Positions 45,033 through 53,801 of a stretch of 64,000 nt of DNA are shown piece by piece (positions within the stretch are counted from its first letter, which is position 1; each line of letters opens with the position of its first letter). The DNA is from Splendidivirga corallicola. Its GTDB lineage: Bacteria; Bacteroidota; Bacteroidia; Cytophagales; Cyclobacteriaceae. A model generated the notes under the pieces. That model saw only the letters and a program-made list of their open reading frames with translations. It was not told the origin of the DNA and did no database searches. Both the position numbers and the translations under genes were made by a program. The stretch spans positions 434,001-498,000 of the forward strand of contig JAUJEA010000004.1 in assembly GCA_030442035.1 (NCBI GenBank), written 5' to 3'.

Positions 45033-45394
45033 GCCGAATAAAAGTAACTATTTCACAGAGTGGATCACGCATTTTTTCAATGAAATAATTGTTTCATTCA
45101 ATGAAGTGGCAGATTTACTCAACGAATCAGGGATGAAGGTACAGGATTGACCCCAATGGATTTTACCATTTTTTTCAATGGATCTTCCTATCTGTTGGTT
45201 GAAGTTTTTGCTTCGTAGGTTGAATAAATTTTGATACTGATAGAGGGGAAAATACATTTGACCAAGATCGTGAACATATTGTCATTTAAAATGAGTATCA
45301 AATGAAACAGTCATGACTGACCTATTATTGAGACACACAAGGGGATGACTAAACTTAAGTATCACAATATCAACGGACTACAAATTTTAAACAG
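45033..45394. other. Divergent control region, 362 bp
   Basis: Space between the LytS-type kinase (minus) and the Spy-like gene (plus). It carries five TTCAATGAA-like repeats (45076-45182). A 69-codon minus frame (45048-45257) crosses the repeats and is not a credible gene. Confidence 0.6.
45076..45182. promoter_or_regulatory. Array of five TTCAATGAA-like repeats, probable LytTR operators
   Basis: TTCAATGAA at 45076 and 45097, CTCAACGAA at 45118 (exact 21-bp spacing), then CCCAATGGA at 45152 and TTCAATGGA at 45174 (22 bp apart). The spacing is that of LytTR direct repeats. Each unit is also nearly palindromic (TTCA-N-TGAA). They lie on one face of the helix between the LytTR system and its divergent neighbours. 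Confidence 0.6.
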
Positions 45395-45775
45395 ATGAAA
45401 AATATAAAAATAACAGCCCTGACCCTATTTGTTTTTGGGCTTATGATTCAAACAAGTTATGCACAAAACCGTCAGAGATTAACACCTGAAGAAAGATCAG
45501 AAAGAGAAACCAGCCAGATCTTTGCCAGCATTACCACTTTAAGTGAGGAACAAAAAGACCAGGTTAAAGAGATCAGTTTAAAATATTCCAAATCCATGTC
45601 TGAGACTATGCAGAATAATCGGGGAGACAGGGAAGCTATGAGAAGTGCCATGCAAAGCCTGAGAAGTGAAAAAGATAAGGAATTGAAAGAAGTCTTTACG
45701 GAAGAACAATTCGCCCAATATGAGAAACTAAGAAAGGAAGCGGGAGACAGGAGAAGGGGCAGGAGAAACGGTTAG
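45395..45775 (+). CDS. Spy/CpxP-like small periplasmic protein
   Basis: A 126-residue secreted protein (signal peptide ending SYAQ, residue 23). The mature part is almost wholly helical and charged, with two L-T/S-x-E-x motifs typical of the LTxxQ (Spy/CpxP) group: RLTPEERSERETS and TLSEEQKDQVKEISLKYSKS, then VFTEEQFAQYEKLRKEAG. It ends in a basic tail (RRRGRRNG). Such proteins act as periplasmic chaperones or envelope-stress sensors. It is followed 56 bp later by the outer-membrane protein gene. Confidence 0.75.
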   Translation: MKNIKITALTLFVFGLMIQTSYAQNRQRLTPEERSERETSQIFASITTLSEEQKDQVKEISLKYSKSMSETMQNNRGDREAMRSAMQSLRSEKDKELKEVFTEEQFAQYEKLRKEAGDRRRGRRNG

Positions 45776-45831
45776 ATCCCGGAGGCTAACATCTTATTAT
45801 CATCCTAAAGTATTTCAAGAAATAAACAACC

Positions 45832-48669
45832 ATGCATAAAAGAGTTTTCATAGTAGTTTTTTGCTTTCTAAGTAATTGGACATTAGCACAGGAACACATA
45901 CTTTCTGGTTCCCTTTTGGATCAGGAGGATAGATCACCGTTGTCCGGTGCTAATGTTATTCTCACCAATCTGCAGGACAGTACGAAACGATATCTGACAG
46001 TAGCAGATCTGGAGGGGAAATTCAGATTTATTGCACCAGATCCTGGAAACTACCTTTTGAAAGTGAGTTATGTTGGCTATCAGAAACTTGAAAGAAACAT
46101 ACAATATGATGGAACTTCGCAGGATTTAGGAGAAATAGCGGTTGCTGTAGAATCGGCCTTACTTAACGAAGTGGTAGTGGAAGAAAAAGTACCACCTGTC
46201 ATTTTAAAGGGAGATACCACGCAATTTAATGCAAGGGCTTATAAGACCAATCCTGATGCCAGTGCGGAAGACCTCATCTCAAAGATGCCCGGGGTGGTGA
46301 TTGAAAACGGTACTGTGAAGGCCCAGGGAGAGGATGTTCAGAAAGTACTGGTAGACGGACGTACTTTCTTCGGTGATGATCCAACACTGGCACTCAGGAA
46401 CTTACCAGCTGAGGTGATCGATAGGATAGAAGTATTTGATAAACTTAGTGATCAGGCACAATTCACCGGTTTTGATGACGGACAAAGTGTGAAAACCATC
46501 AACATTGTTACCAGACCCGATATGCGGAACGGACAATTTGGAAAGCTCTTTGCCGGCTATGGTACTGATGAACGATACAGTGCCGGTGGAAATGTCAATT
46601 TCTTTAATAATGATCAGCGAATTTCACTGATAGGGCATGCCAATAACATTAACAAACAAAATTTTTCCACGCAGGATTTACTAGGCATTGTAGGAAACAC
46701 CAGGCGAGGCAGAGGTCGGGGCGGATTTGGTGCGGGTTTAAGAGGAAGAGGTGGCCGAGGAGGTGGGAGACCTGGTGGTTCTTTTAATCGGGGCGGAGAT
46801 GTCAGTAACTTTTTGGTAGGTCAACAGAACGGTATCACGGAAACCCAGTCTTTTGGACTGAATTTTAACGATGTTTGGGGAGAAAAGCTGACCATTAACG
46901 GAAGTTATTTCTTTAATGCTTCTGACAATCTGCGGAATGAGCTTTTGTCACGAGAGTATTTCCTGGAAGGAGATGCCAATCAACTTTACGAAGAACAAAG
47001 TCTGGATAACAGCAACAACTACAATCACAGGGTCAATGCCAGGTTCGAATATACCATAGACCGGTCGAACTCATTGATCATCGTGCCGAAATTGAATTTT
47101 CAATCTTTCAAAGCACTTAGTGGACTGAGCGGTACCAATTCGCTTATCACCAATGAGCTACTGAACCGGTCTACCAATGATTACCAGATCAATACCTCAG
47201 GTTATAACATAGGTAACAGCCTCTTGTTCAGGCATCGATTTGGTAAAAGGGGTAGAACTATTTCCGTAAATGTTAATACCAACTGGAATAATAAGAATGC
47301 GGATAGTGACCTTGATGCTTTGAGTGAGTTTTTCCAGGGACCAACGAGTGAGGTTGATTCCGTTGATCAGGTATCTGATGAAAATACGTATGGCTATGCA
47401 TATTCCACCAATATTGCCTACACGGAGCCTATTGGTCAGAATGCGCAGCTACAATTAAATTATAACGGGAGTTTTTCCAGGAATTTCTCGGAAAAGCGCA
47501 CTTTCAATTTCGACATGGATGTCCAGGAGCATGCTTTGCTGGACACAGCATTATCCAATGACTTTGATAATGATTACTTCACACACCGCGGTGGATTGAG
47601 CTACAGGTACAGGAAGGGTCGGAGTATGTTCTGGGTGGTTGGGGCTTCGTATCAAAGTGCTGAACTGATAAATGACCAGACTTTTCCGGAAACAGCATCA
47701 CTTGGCAAAACATTCAGCAGCTTTTTACCGAATGCCATGTTGCGCTATGAATTTTCCAAAAAGAGCAATCTCAGGGTGTTCTATCGCACCATGACCAATG
47801 CCCCCTCGATCAGCCAACTGCAAAATGTGGTCAATAACACCAATCCTTTGTTACTTTCGACTGGAAACCCTGACTTGAAACAAGAGTACAGCAACTTGCT
47901 TATTTCAAGGTTTTCATTGAATAATGTGGAAAAATCCAAAAGCTTTTTTGCCCTATTGTATTTAAGGAATACCAGCAATTACATTGCGAATTCCACCCTC
48001 ATTGCACAACAGGACACCGTGCTGGCTGACGGAACCGTCTTAAATCAAGGAACACAATTAAACCTGCCAGTGAACCTCGATGGTTATTGGAATGCCCGAA
48101 GCTTTGTCACATTTGGATTGCCTGTCGCTCCATTAAAATCAAATTTGAATCTTAATTCAGGTTTTACTTATACACGGGCCCCAGGTATGGTTAATGATGG
48201 ATTGAATATTTCCAATACTTATAACCTCAATCAAGGCGTGGTTTTGAGCAGTAATATTAGCGAAAAGCTGGACTTCACCTTGTCCTATACCGCCAATTAC
48301 AATATTGTCAGAAACTCCCTGGAGCCGGCTTTGGATAACAACTACTTCTTTCAGACAACCGGCTTAAAATTCAACTGGATCTTTTGGAAAGGCGTGGTGT
48401 TTAGAAATGAATTGAGTCATCAGCTCTATCGTGGCCTGACAGATGAATTCAACCAGGAGTTTTTACTTTGGTCTGTTAGTATTGGCAAAAAGCTCTTCAA
48501 AAATGAGAATGGCGACATCAGACTAACAGTATTTGACTTGCTTGACCAAAACAACAGCATCACCCGAAATACCACCGAAACCTACATCGAAGACCAGGAA
48601 ACACAGGTGTTGAACCAGTACTTCATGTTGACCTTTACCTATACCTTAAGGAAGTTTAGGCAGGGGTAA
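45832..48669 (+). CDS. Outer-membrane beta-barrel protein with regulatory-like and plug domains
   Basis: A 945-residue TonB-receptor-like protein of the OMP_b-brl_3 type. It has a signal peptide (to LAQ, residue 19), a carboxypeptidase-regulatory-like domain (about 22-105, LSGSLLDQEDRSPLSGANVI), a plug (about 120-230, SAEDLISKMPGVVIENGTVK, VLVDGRTFFGDDPTLALRNL) and a barrel with a C-terminal FTYTLRKFRQG. At about residues 289-323 there is an unusual Arg/Gly-rich loop (RRGRGRGGFGAGLRGRGGRG and on). No SusD partner. Proteins of this type are commonly paired with small LTxxQ-like proteins in Bacteroidota; the ligand is unknown. Confidence 0.88.
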   Translation: MHKRVFIVVFCFLSNWTLAQEHILSGSLLDQEDRSPLSGANVILTNLQDSTKRYLTVADLEGKFRFIAPDPGNYLLKVSYVGYQKLERNIQYDGTSQDLGEIAVAVESALLNEVVVEEKVPPVILKGDTTQFNARAYKTNPDASAEDLISKMPGVVIENGTVKAQGEDVQKVLVDGRTFFGDDPTLALRNLPAEVIDRIEVFDKLSDQAQFTGFDDGQSVKTINIVTRPDMRNGQFGKLFAGYGTDERYSAGGNVNFFNNDQRISLIGHANNINKQNFSTQDLLGIVGNTRRGRGRGGFGAGLRGRGGRGGGRPGGSFNRGGDVSNFLVGQQNGITETQSFGLNFNDVWGEKLTINGSYFFNASDNLRNELLSREYFLEGDANQLYEEQSLDNSNNYNHRVNARFEYTIDRSNSLIIVPKLNFQSFKALSGLSGTNSLITNELLNRSTNDYQINTSGYNIGNSLLFRHRFGKRGRTISVNVNTNWNNKNADSDLDALSEFFQGPTSEVDSVDQVSDENTYGYAYSTNIAYTEPIGQNAQLQLNYNGSFSRNFSEKRTFNFDMDVQEHALLDTALSNDFDNDYFTHRGGLSYRYRKGRSMFWVVGASYQSAELINDQTFPETASLGKTFSSFLPNAMLRYEFSKKSNLRVFYRTMTNAPSISQLQNVVNNTNPLLLSTGNPDLKQEYSNLLISRFSLNNVEKSKSFFALLYLRNTSNYIANSTLIAQQDTVLADGTVLNQGTQLNLPVNLDGYWNARSFVTFGLPVAPLKSNLNLNSGFTYTRAPGMVNDGLNISNTYNLNQGVVLSSNISEKLDFTLSYTANYNIVRNSLEPALDNNYFFQTTGLKFNWIFWKGVVFRNELSHQLYRGLTDEFNQEFLLWSVSIGKKLFKNENGDIRLTVFDLLDQNNSITRNTTETYIEDQETQVLNQYFMLTFTYTLRKFRQG

Positions 48670-49140
48670 TTTTAGCTGTCAGGTTTCGGCTTTCAGCTTT
48701 TAGCTTGCTTTCCTTATTATTTATTTGATCCGGGATGGTGAATAGGGGTTTGGATCTCTATTCATTGTTTTGAAGGATTGGATAAATGTTATATTTTTAG
48801 TGATTGGGATACAGCAAAATGGTGGAAGGAGTGTGCAATCGGCTCTGAATAAATTGAATTTGGGTTTAATAGAAATCAGGTGTTTAATGTGAGTGAGAGA
48901 AATAGCTTATAGTCGATTGTTAATTTTAATTTCACGAAAATGGAAAATATTATAGTCAAGATAAGAAATCTTCTCTTCATTAAGAGACTTAGAAGGTCTT
49001 AAAACAATGACTTTTATTGGAAGATTCTATCGAAATGATATAAATCAAATTATATACCCTGTTAGCCTTAATTATTAAATCCTAATGGTGCTATTTAGGA
49101 ACAAATGTTTATTTTGCCACCTGAGTGAAATTGTAGCCTT
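48670..49140. other. 471-bp AT-rich boundary region
   Basis: Marks the change to the AT-rich accessory segment. Contains a 6-bp hairpin TCTCTT (48972-48977)/AAGAGA (48982-48987) and a weak -7-like TTATTTTG (49109-49116) about 25 bp before the next start. No gene seen; no tRNA or repeat matching the other end of the segment was found. Confidence 0.4.
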
Positions 49141-50310
49141 ATGTCTCGAATAGTTTCAACTTATTCCATTTTAACATTTTGGCTTCTTATAATATCAGTG
49201 AGCCAAATTGTAGCTCAAGAACAGAACTCTGATACAGACAATCAAAATGATACAAATCAACTGATTTTTCGAACAGACTCGAGCATAGCAAATTTGAATG
49301 ACAGGCTCAGGGAATTAGAGGATTTAAAGGATCATGCCAGGCAAAATATAAGTTTTGCAAATATTGTTTTAACATGGACATCTGTAGTGTTCGGATCAAT
49401 TGGCATATTCACAGTAATCGCTGGATTTGTTGGGTGGAATAGATTTAGGAAGTTAAAGAATGAGTTGGACGAATATAAATATGATTTGGAAGGAGCAATA
49501 AATCATGTCCATGAATTACAGAATGAGTTAAAGTCTAGTTATGACATTTGGTTTGAGAATCTATACAAATTGAATGATGGAATTGGGTATTTTAATGCAG
49601 GTAAATATTCAATGGCGATTGTCCTGTTTCAGGAAGTATTGAATAAAAATTCAAGAGATTATTTAGCCAAATGCTATATGGGTAAGACGATGCTTGAACA
49701 AGGGAAACATCATCTTGCAATTAAAGAAGCATCAGAGGCCCTGGATCTGAATACTTCACCTGATTTAGCAAATTTAGTGCTTGGAGAAGCGCACAAGAGG
49801 CTTCAAAATTTTGATGCTGCAATATTATTTTTTAAAGAGTCTTATGAAATTAATCCCAGAGTTGGAACACTGAATCACCTGGCATATGCGTATTTGAACA
49901 ATGGAGACTATGACCAATCTGAAATGACTTTTCGTGAAGTTCGAACTGAAACAAAACAGAGTCATACTGCTTTATGCGGCTTAGTTAAATGCTATTTGAA
50001 AAAAGGAGATTATTCAGTCACTTCAGAGATAAAGATGATGTGTACGCGAACAATAGAGAGTGCAGTTAAAAGTAAAGGAAAAAAGATAGCAAATTGGCCC
50101 TATCCTGATTTCAATATGGCATTTTGCCATTTGGTACTTGGTGATTACGAAAAATCCAAAGAACATTTGAAGTCGGCATTATTGCTTACTAAAGATCCAT
50201 GTATAGTTGAATTACAATTATTCGATTACATGGACTTGAAAATTAAAAACAGAAAAAGAGCGATTGAAGGCTGTATAAATATTCTTAGGGATTTTATTAA
50301 TCATAAGTGA
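49141..50310 (+). CDS. Membrane-anchored TPR protein, first gene of the NTase-carbamoyltransferase cassette
   Basis: A 389-residue protein. An N-terminal signal-like helix (to about residue 25, SQIVAQ) precedes a short linker. A strong transmembrane helix (about 71-98, FANIVLTWTSVVFGSIGIFT) and a coiled coil (about 100-135) follow, then at least four TPR units (about 145-280, e.g. GIGYFNAGKYSMAIVLFQEV and YLNNGDYDQSEMTFREVRTE). The TPR part probably faces the cytoplasm as a scaffold. Its stop codon overlaps the next start (TGATG), so translation is coupled. No enzyme motif. Confidence 0.75.
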   Translation: MSRIVSTYSILTFWLLIISVSQIVAQEQNSDTDNQNDTNQLIFRTDSSIANLNDRLRELEDLKDHARQNISFANIVLTWTSVVFGSIGIFTVIAGFVGWNRFRKLKNELDEYKYDLEGAINHVHELQNELKSSYDIWFENLYKLNDGIGYFNAGKYSMAIVLFQEVLNKNSRDYLAKCYMGKTMLEQGKHHLAIKEASEALDLNTSPDLANLVLGEAHKRLQNFDAAILFFKESYEINPRVGTLNHLAYAYLNNGDYDQSEMTFREVRTETKQSHTALCGLVKCYLKKGDYSVTSEIKMMCTRTIESAVKSKGKKIANWPYPDFNMAFCHLVLGDYEKSKEHLKSALLLTKDPCIVELQLFDYMDLKIKNRKRAIEGCINILRDFINHK

Positions 50311-51017
50311 TGATTAAGGAAAATAAGTACAACTATGCCATGAATGATCTATTCTGGTTGACAAATGATAAGTTATTAAATCACTTCGGCGAATCCGAAA
50401 TCAGGTGCATTTTGGCTTATGGCTCTCGACTTGAAAATTATAATTTGGTAGACCGTTTTTCTGATTACGATATTACGGTGGTATTTAAAAAAATGCCATC
50501 ATATCAAACTTCCATTCCCTCGATTCAAGAGGTTAATTTGACAATACTTATTGAGGATGAAATTGAAAAGTACGGTATCCAGAATTTTATCCTTGATAAT
50601 CATGGAGTATTTTATTTGTATAGATTAGCAAGCGCAAAAACTTTATGGGGTGAAAACACATTTGCTGGAGCTCTTAAAAGAATACCAGTGGATTTATTAA
50701 ATGAGAGCCTTAAAAAACAAATAATTATTCATTGCTGGAAAGTTCAGAATATTACTCTGATGCAAACAGAAAGGAAATTAAGGGATATAAGAAAGTATAG
50801 TCTTAGAATAGCTCAGAACATTTTTTTTCTTGAAAATGGTATTGATTACTTTTTGTTTAAACAAAAGAATGCTCAAGAGCTGATGATAATTTTGGGAAAA
50901 AATGACTTTCTAAATGATCATCAAACCTACATCCAAGATGTTTTAACACTCAGAGTATCAATTAATGAAGTTTTTAAATTTATTGACTCTGTTAAAAATT
51001 TTATTATCCGCCATTGA
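50310..51017 (+). CDS. MNT-type nucleotidyltransferase-fold protein, small
   Basis: About 235 residues; the frame extends to a GTG at 50307, but the ATG at 50310 overlaps the upstream stop as TGATG. Near residues 30-60 lies a minimal nucleotidyltransferase motif: ILAYGSRLENYNLVDRFSDY then DITVVF, that is GS-x(n)-SDxD with the two metal-binding acids. A helical C-terminal half (about 110-235) resembles the substrate domain of kanamycin-nucleotidyltransferase-like proteins more than a HEPN toxin. The family may transfer AMP or another nucleotide to a protein, RNA or small molecule; the target is unknown. Confidence 0.65.
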   Translation: MIKENKYNYAMNDLFWLTNDKLLNHFGESEIRCILAYGSRLENYNLVDRFSDYDITVVFKKMPSYQTSIPSIQEVNLTILIEDEIEKYGIQNFILDNHGVFYLYRLASAKTLWGENTFAGALKRIPVDLLNESLKKQIIIHCWKVQNITLMQTERKLRDIRKYSLRIAQNIFFLENGIDYFLFKQKNAQELMIILGKNDFLNDHQTYIQDVLTLRVSINEVFKFIDSVKNFIIRH

Positions 51018-52192
51018 TGGATCAGTTTGGAGAAATAGTATTTGCTTACGCCAGGAACTTTTACTTACAACAGGTAGAGAAACTTCAAGATAAGTTTTCT
51101 GCTAGCGACTCCCAATGTCTACTTGGAGGATCACTTTCAAGAATGGAGGCGCTACCAATGTCAGATCTGGATGTTGTCTTTTTAGGAGAGTCAGATGAAA
51201 CCCTAGATCAAAAGGACTGGAATGAGTTTGATCGCATCGATTGTGTCAAGGTTAAGGACAACAAACAAGGAGCTAGAATGATGCAATGTATGACACCTGA
51301 GGCTGGCTTTCTTGACTCAATTCCAATTACAAGGTTTGAGAATATATTTTATGATATGTTCAATGAAGACATTTTTTTAATTAACAAGCTGGCTTTTGAA
51401 TATAATTTTTCTCGTCTGTTCAATGACAGATCTGAAAATTCTGATCATAACTTAAAATACTCCCCTGGGGGGTATAGGGATATTCTATTAATTAATTGGT
51501 GCAGCAGAATTTTAGGAGATTCAAATTACCAAAAGGACACTTCAGAAATTGTTCATTCGATAAGGGTACTATACGAGATACTTGGTTTCAAAATTGACCA
51601 GGATAAATTACTTGATGCAATTGCATATATCATGATTGTTAAATCATGGATACTTATAACTCATTCTCATTCAGAAACAAGGGGGTTCACAAGTTTAAAT
51701 CGAATCACGGTGCAAAATGCGATTAGGTACAAGAATAATCCTTTCGCCAAGATCATGACTTTATCGGTTAACGAAACTCTTGTAAGATATTCCTTGAGCA
51801 AAAAACTGGTAGGGCAATTTTTGGATTCGTTAGTCGAATTTGTTTTAAAAAGTCAAAGAGATAAATTTTTCACAGAAACATATGTTTTGTTAAATATTAT
51901 TCAACATCGCGAAGTACAAAACGAAGCAGTATCGAAACATTTGAATTCTGATTTTTATCCGTTAATTGCTACGATGATATTGACGAAAAACTTGGATGCA
52001 AGTCATTTACATTATTTAGCTCAAAGATTTACTAATGATCCGGGGCACTATTATACTAATCGCCTTATCCTTAAAAATGAAGATACATCACAGGAAACTA
52101 TTGAAATGATGCTATGCGAATCGCGATTTGCACTTGATGAATTTACAAATCGAAGATATCTGGATTTGGCTCGTAAAAAGCTTGCACTTTGA
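51017..52192 (+). CDS. Second nucleotidyltransferase-fold protein, with helical C-terminus
   Basis: About 391 residues, starting at the ATG at 51017 in a TGATG overlap with the previous stop. The motif CLLGGSLSRMEALPMSDLDV (about 34-53) is again GS-x(n)-SDxD, as in GlnD/DUF294-type nucleotidyltransferases. A long helical middle and a C-terminal part (from about 300) that reads like HEAT-type repeats (HLHYLAQRFTNDPGHYY, ETIEMMLCESRFALDEF) follow. It is not a copy of the preceding protein; the two share only the motif. The substrate is unknown. Confidence 0.65.
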   Translation: MDQFGEIVFAYARNFYLQQVEKLQDKFSASDSQCLLGGSLSRMEALPMSDLDVVFLGESDETLDQKDWNEFDRIDCVKVKDNKQGARMMQCMTPEAGFLDSIPITRFENIFYDMFNEDIFLINKLAFEYNFSRLFNDRSENSDHNLKYSPGGYRDILLINWCSRILGDSNYQKDTSEIVHSIRVLYEILGFKIDQDKLLDAIAYIMIVKSWILITHSHSETRGFTSLNRITVQNAIRYKNNPFAKIMTLSVNETLVRYSLSKKLVGQFLDSLVEFVLKSQRDKFFTETYVLLNIIQHREVQNEAVSKHLNSDFYPLIATMILTKNLDASHLHYLAQRFTNDPGHYYTNRLILKNEDTSQETIEMMLCESRFALDEFTNRRYLDLARKKLAL

Positions 52193-53742
52193 AAGAGGAT
52201 CTTATAATAGTAAGTGTAGCTCATAACTATCATGACTCAAATCTCTCGATTTCAAGAGGTTCTCAGATTCTTTTCTCATTAGAAGCAGAGAGGTTCTTCA
52301 GATCAAAAAAAATTCAAGCTTCACCGAGTCAGATCAAACTATTAGTAAATTATGCGCTACATGAGGTGAATTTGAAAATGAGTGATGTGGACTATTTCGT
52401 TCTTGGAGCTTTGAATAATCCGTATGAACAAAACCAAAATACAATTGCAGCTGATCTCCGAATATCAGGCTCGGAAGTGATGGGATTAAATATTCCGACA
52501 CTCACCATTAGACATCATTTAGGACATGCTGGACATTATTATTTTTCGGATTTCGATGACGCATTGATTGCAAGCTGTGATGGGGGTGGGGACCAAGGTG
52601 AGAGAGTAGTATATTTCAAGGGTAATGACCTGCAAATTGAAAGAATTGAATTTAATACTGAATATCATATCTCGACAAAACCTTATGGTCAATTTGCAGC
52701 ATTTATATATGGCCGTGGTTTCTGTGAGGGTAGATTAATGGCGCTAGCCTCATATGGTAAAAGGAATGTGGAGCTTTTTACGAGAGTCTCGAATCTATTT
52801 CATCAGTTGAAAGAGGTAACATTCAAAGAGGGGCAAGAAACTATAAAAGAAGCCTTTCCTGAATATTGTGATCTGAATTTGAATGAGCACTTTGATGATT
52901 TCGCCAACCTAGGGTGGGCCATTCAAGAAAAATTCACAAGCGAAAGGTTGGCAAACATTAAATCGGTTTATCAAGAACAAGAATCTAGCAATTTAGTGCT
53001 AGTGGGCGGAAGTGCTCTAAACATCCACACTAACTCGGCAATCTATTCGGAGGTTAGCGAAAATATTTATATACCTCCGAACTGTGACGATACTGGAATT
53101 GCTGTTGGACAGAATGCAGTTGCAATAGCCCACTTACTAAAAGTTAGGCCAGAAGTGATTCTTCCATATTCAGGATTCGAGCCTACTGATATTAATAGAA
53201 ATTCGAAAACGCTCATTATTGAAGATTTAGCAGAAGCGGCAATGAGAATACGAAATGGGGAGCTATGCCTCGCACATATAGGACGTCCAGAAGTTGGGCC
53301 AAGAGCACTTGGCCATCGTTCCTTTCTTTTCAGACCAAATGATATTGAATTAAAGAAGATCGTTAGTGAAAAAATAAAGGGCAGGGAATGGTATAGACCC
53401 GTAGCTCCGGTCATTTTAGAAGAAGATCTGAAAAATTACTTCGGCCCTGGACCTAGCACTTCAAAATACATGCTCTTTCAGTATCAAGCTAATGATCAAT
53501 TTAAGCAGCTGTTTCCAGGAATTGCTCATTCAGACAATTCGGTAAGGGTTCAATCAATAGGAGAAACGGATTGCCAAATAATTAGAATACTATTACAACA
53601 CTACAAACAATTAACAGGACATGGCGTACTTATAAACACATCCCTAAACCTAAATAACGAACCTCTTGCCAACTCGCTATGGGATACTCAAGAAATTGCA
53701 CGGAAAATACATGTACCAAACTTTATTCTCAGAAACGATTAA
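52189..53742 (+). CDS. O-carbamoyltransferase, NodU/CmcH/TobZ family
   Basis: A 517-residue enzyme. Its start is a TTG that overlaps the previous stop by 4 nt (TTGA). The N-terminal ASKHA (Kae1/TsaD-like) domain has the metal-binding RHHLGHAGHYY (109-119) and DGGGDQGE (131-138). The C-terminal YrdC-like carbamoyltransferase domain has AHIGRPEVGPRALGHRSFL, REWYRPVAPVI and LINTSLNLNNEPL. The family makes carbamoyl-adenylate from carbamoyl phosphate and ATP and moves the carbamoyl group to a hydroxyl, as in Nod factors and antibiotics. Length is somewhat short of TobZ (about 570) but all key motifs are present. The acceptor here is unknown. Confidence 0.9.
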   Translation: MKEDLIIVSVAHNYHDSNLSISRGSQILFSLEAERFFRSKKIQASPSQIKLLVNYALHEVNLKMSDVDYFVLGALNNPYEQNQNTIAADLRISGSEVMGLNIPTLTIRHHLGHAGHYYFSDFDDALIASCDGGGDQGERVVYFKGNDLQIERIEFNTEYHISTKPYGQFAAFIYGRGFCEGRLMALASYGKRNVELFTRVSNLFHQLKEVTFKEGQETIKEAFPEYCDLNLNEHFDDFANLGWAIQEKFTSERLANIKSVYQEQESSNLVLVGGSALNIHTNSAIYSEVSENIYIPPNCDDTGIAVGQNAVAIAHLLKVRPEVILPYSGFEPTDINRNSKTLIIEDLAEAAMRIRNGELCLAHIGRPEVGPRALGHRSFLFRPNDIELKKIVSEKIKGREWYRPVAPVILEEDLKNYFGPGPSTSKYMLFQYQANDQFKQLFPGIAHSDNSVRVQSIGETDCQIIRILLQHYKQLTGHGVLINTSLNLNNEPLANSLWDTQEIARKIHVPNFILRND

Positions 53743-53769
53743 ATTTTATTCGACTTATTATAAACGCTT

Positions 53770-53795
53770 CGGAGGTTCGATTCCCTCTACCTCCG
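53770..53795 (+). tRNA. 3' fragment of a tRNA-Ser-like gene (possible att remnant)
   Basis: CGGAGG-TTCGATTCCCTC-TACCTCC-G reads as the last part of a tRNA: T loop TTCGATT, T stem 3' strand CCCTC, acceptor 3' strand TACCTCC and a G discriminator as in tRNA-Ser. The 5' T-stem strand is one base out of register, and no 5' half exists upstream, so it is a remnant, not a gene. Integrating elements often leave such ends. Confidence 0.45.
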
Positions 53796-53801
53796 CTATA
53801 A

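Noticed and set aside
45048-45257. 69-codon minus-strand frame upstream of the LytS-type kinase
   Set aside because: It crosses the operator repeats, whose TTCAATGAA units explain its repeated Ser-Leu-x-Glu text; no start signal or family.
50310-51017. HEPN/MNT toxin-antitoxin pair
   Set aside because: The protein has the MNT-type motif, but neither neighbour shows the HEPN R-x4-H motif; the next gene is a second nucleotidyltransferase.
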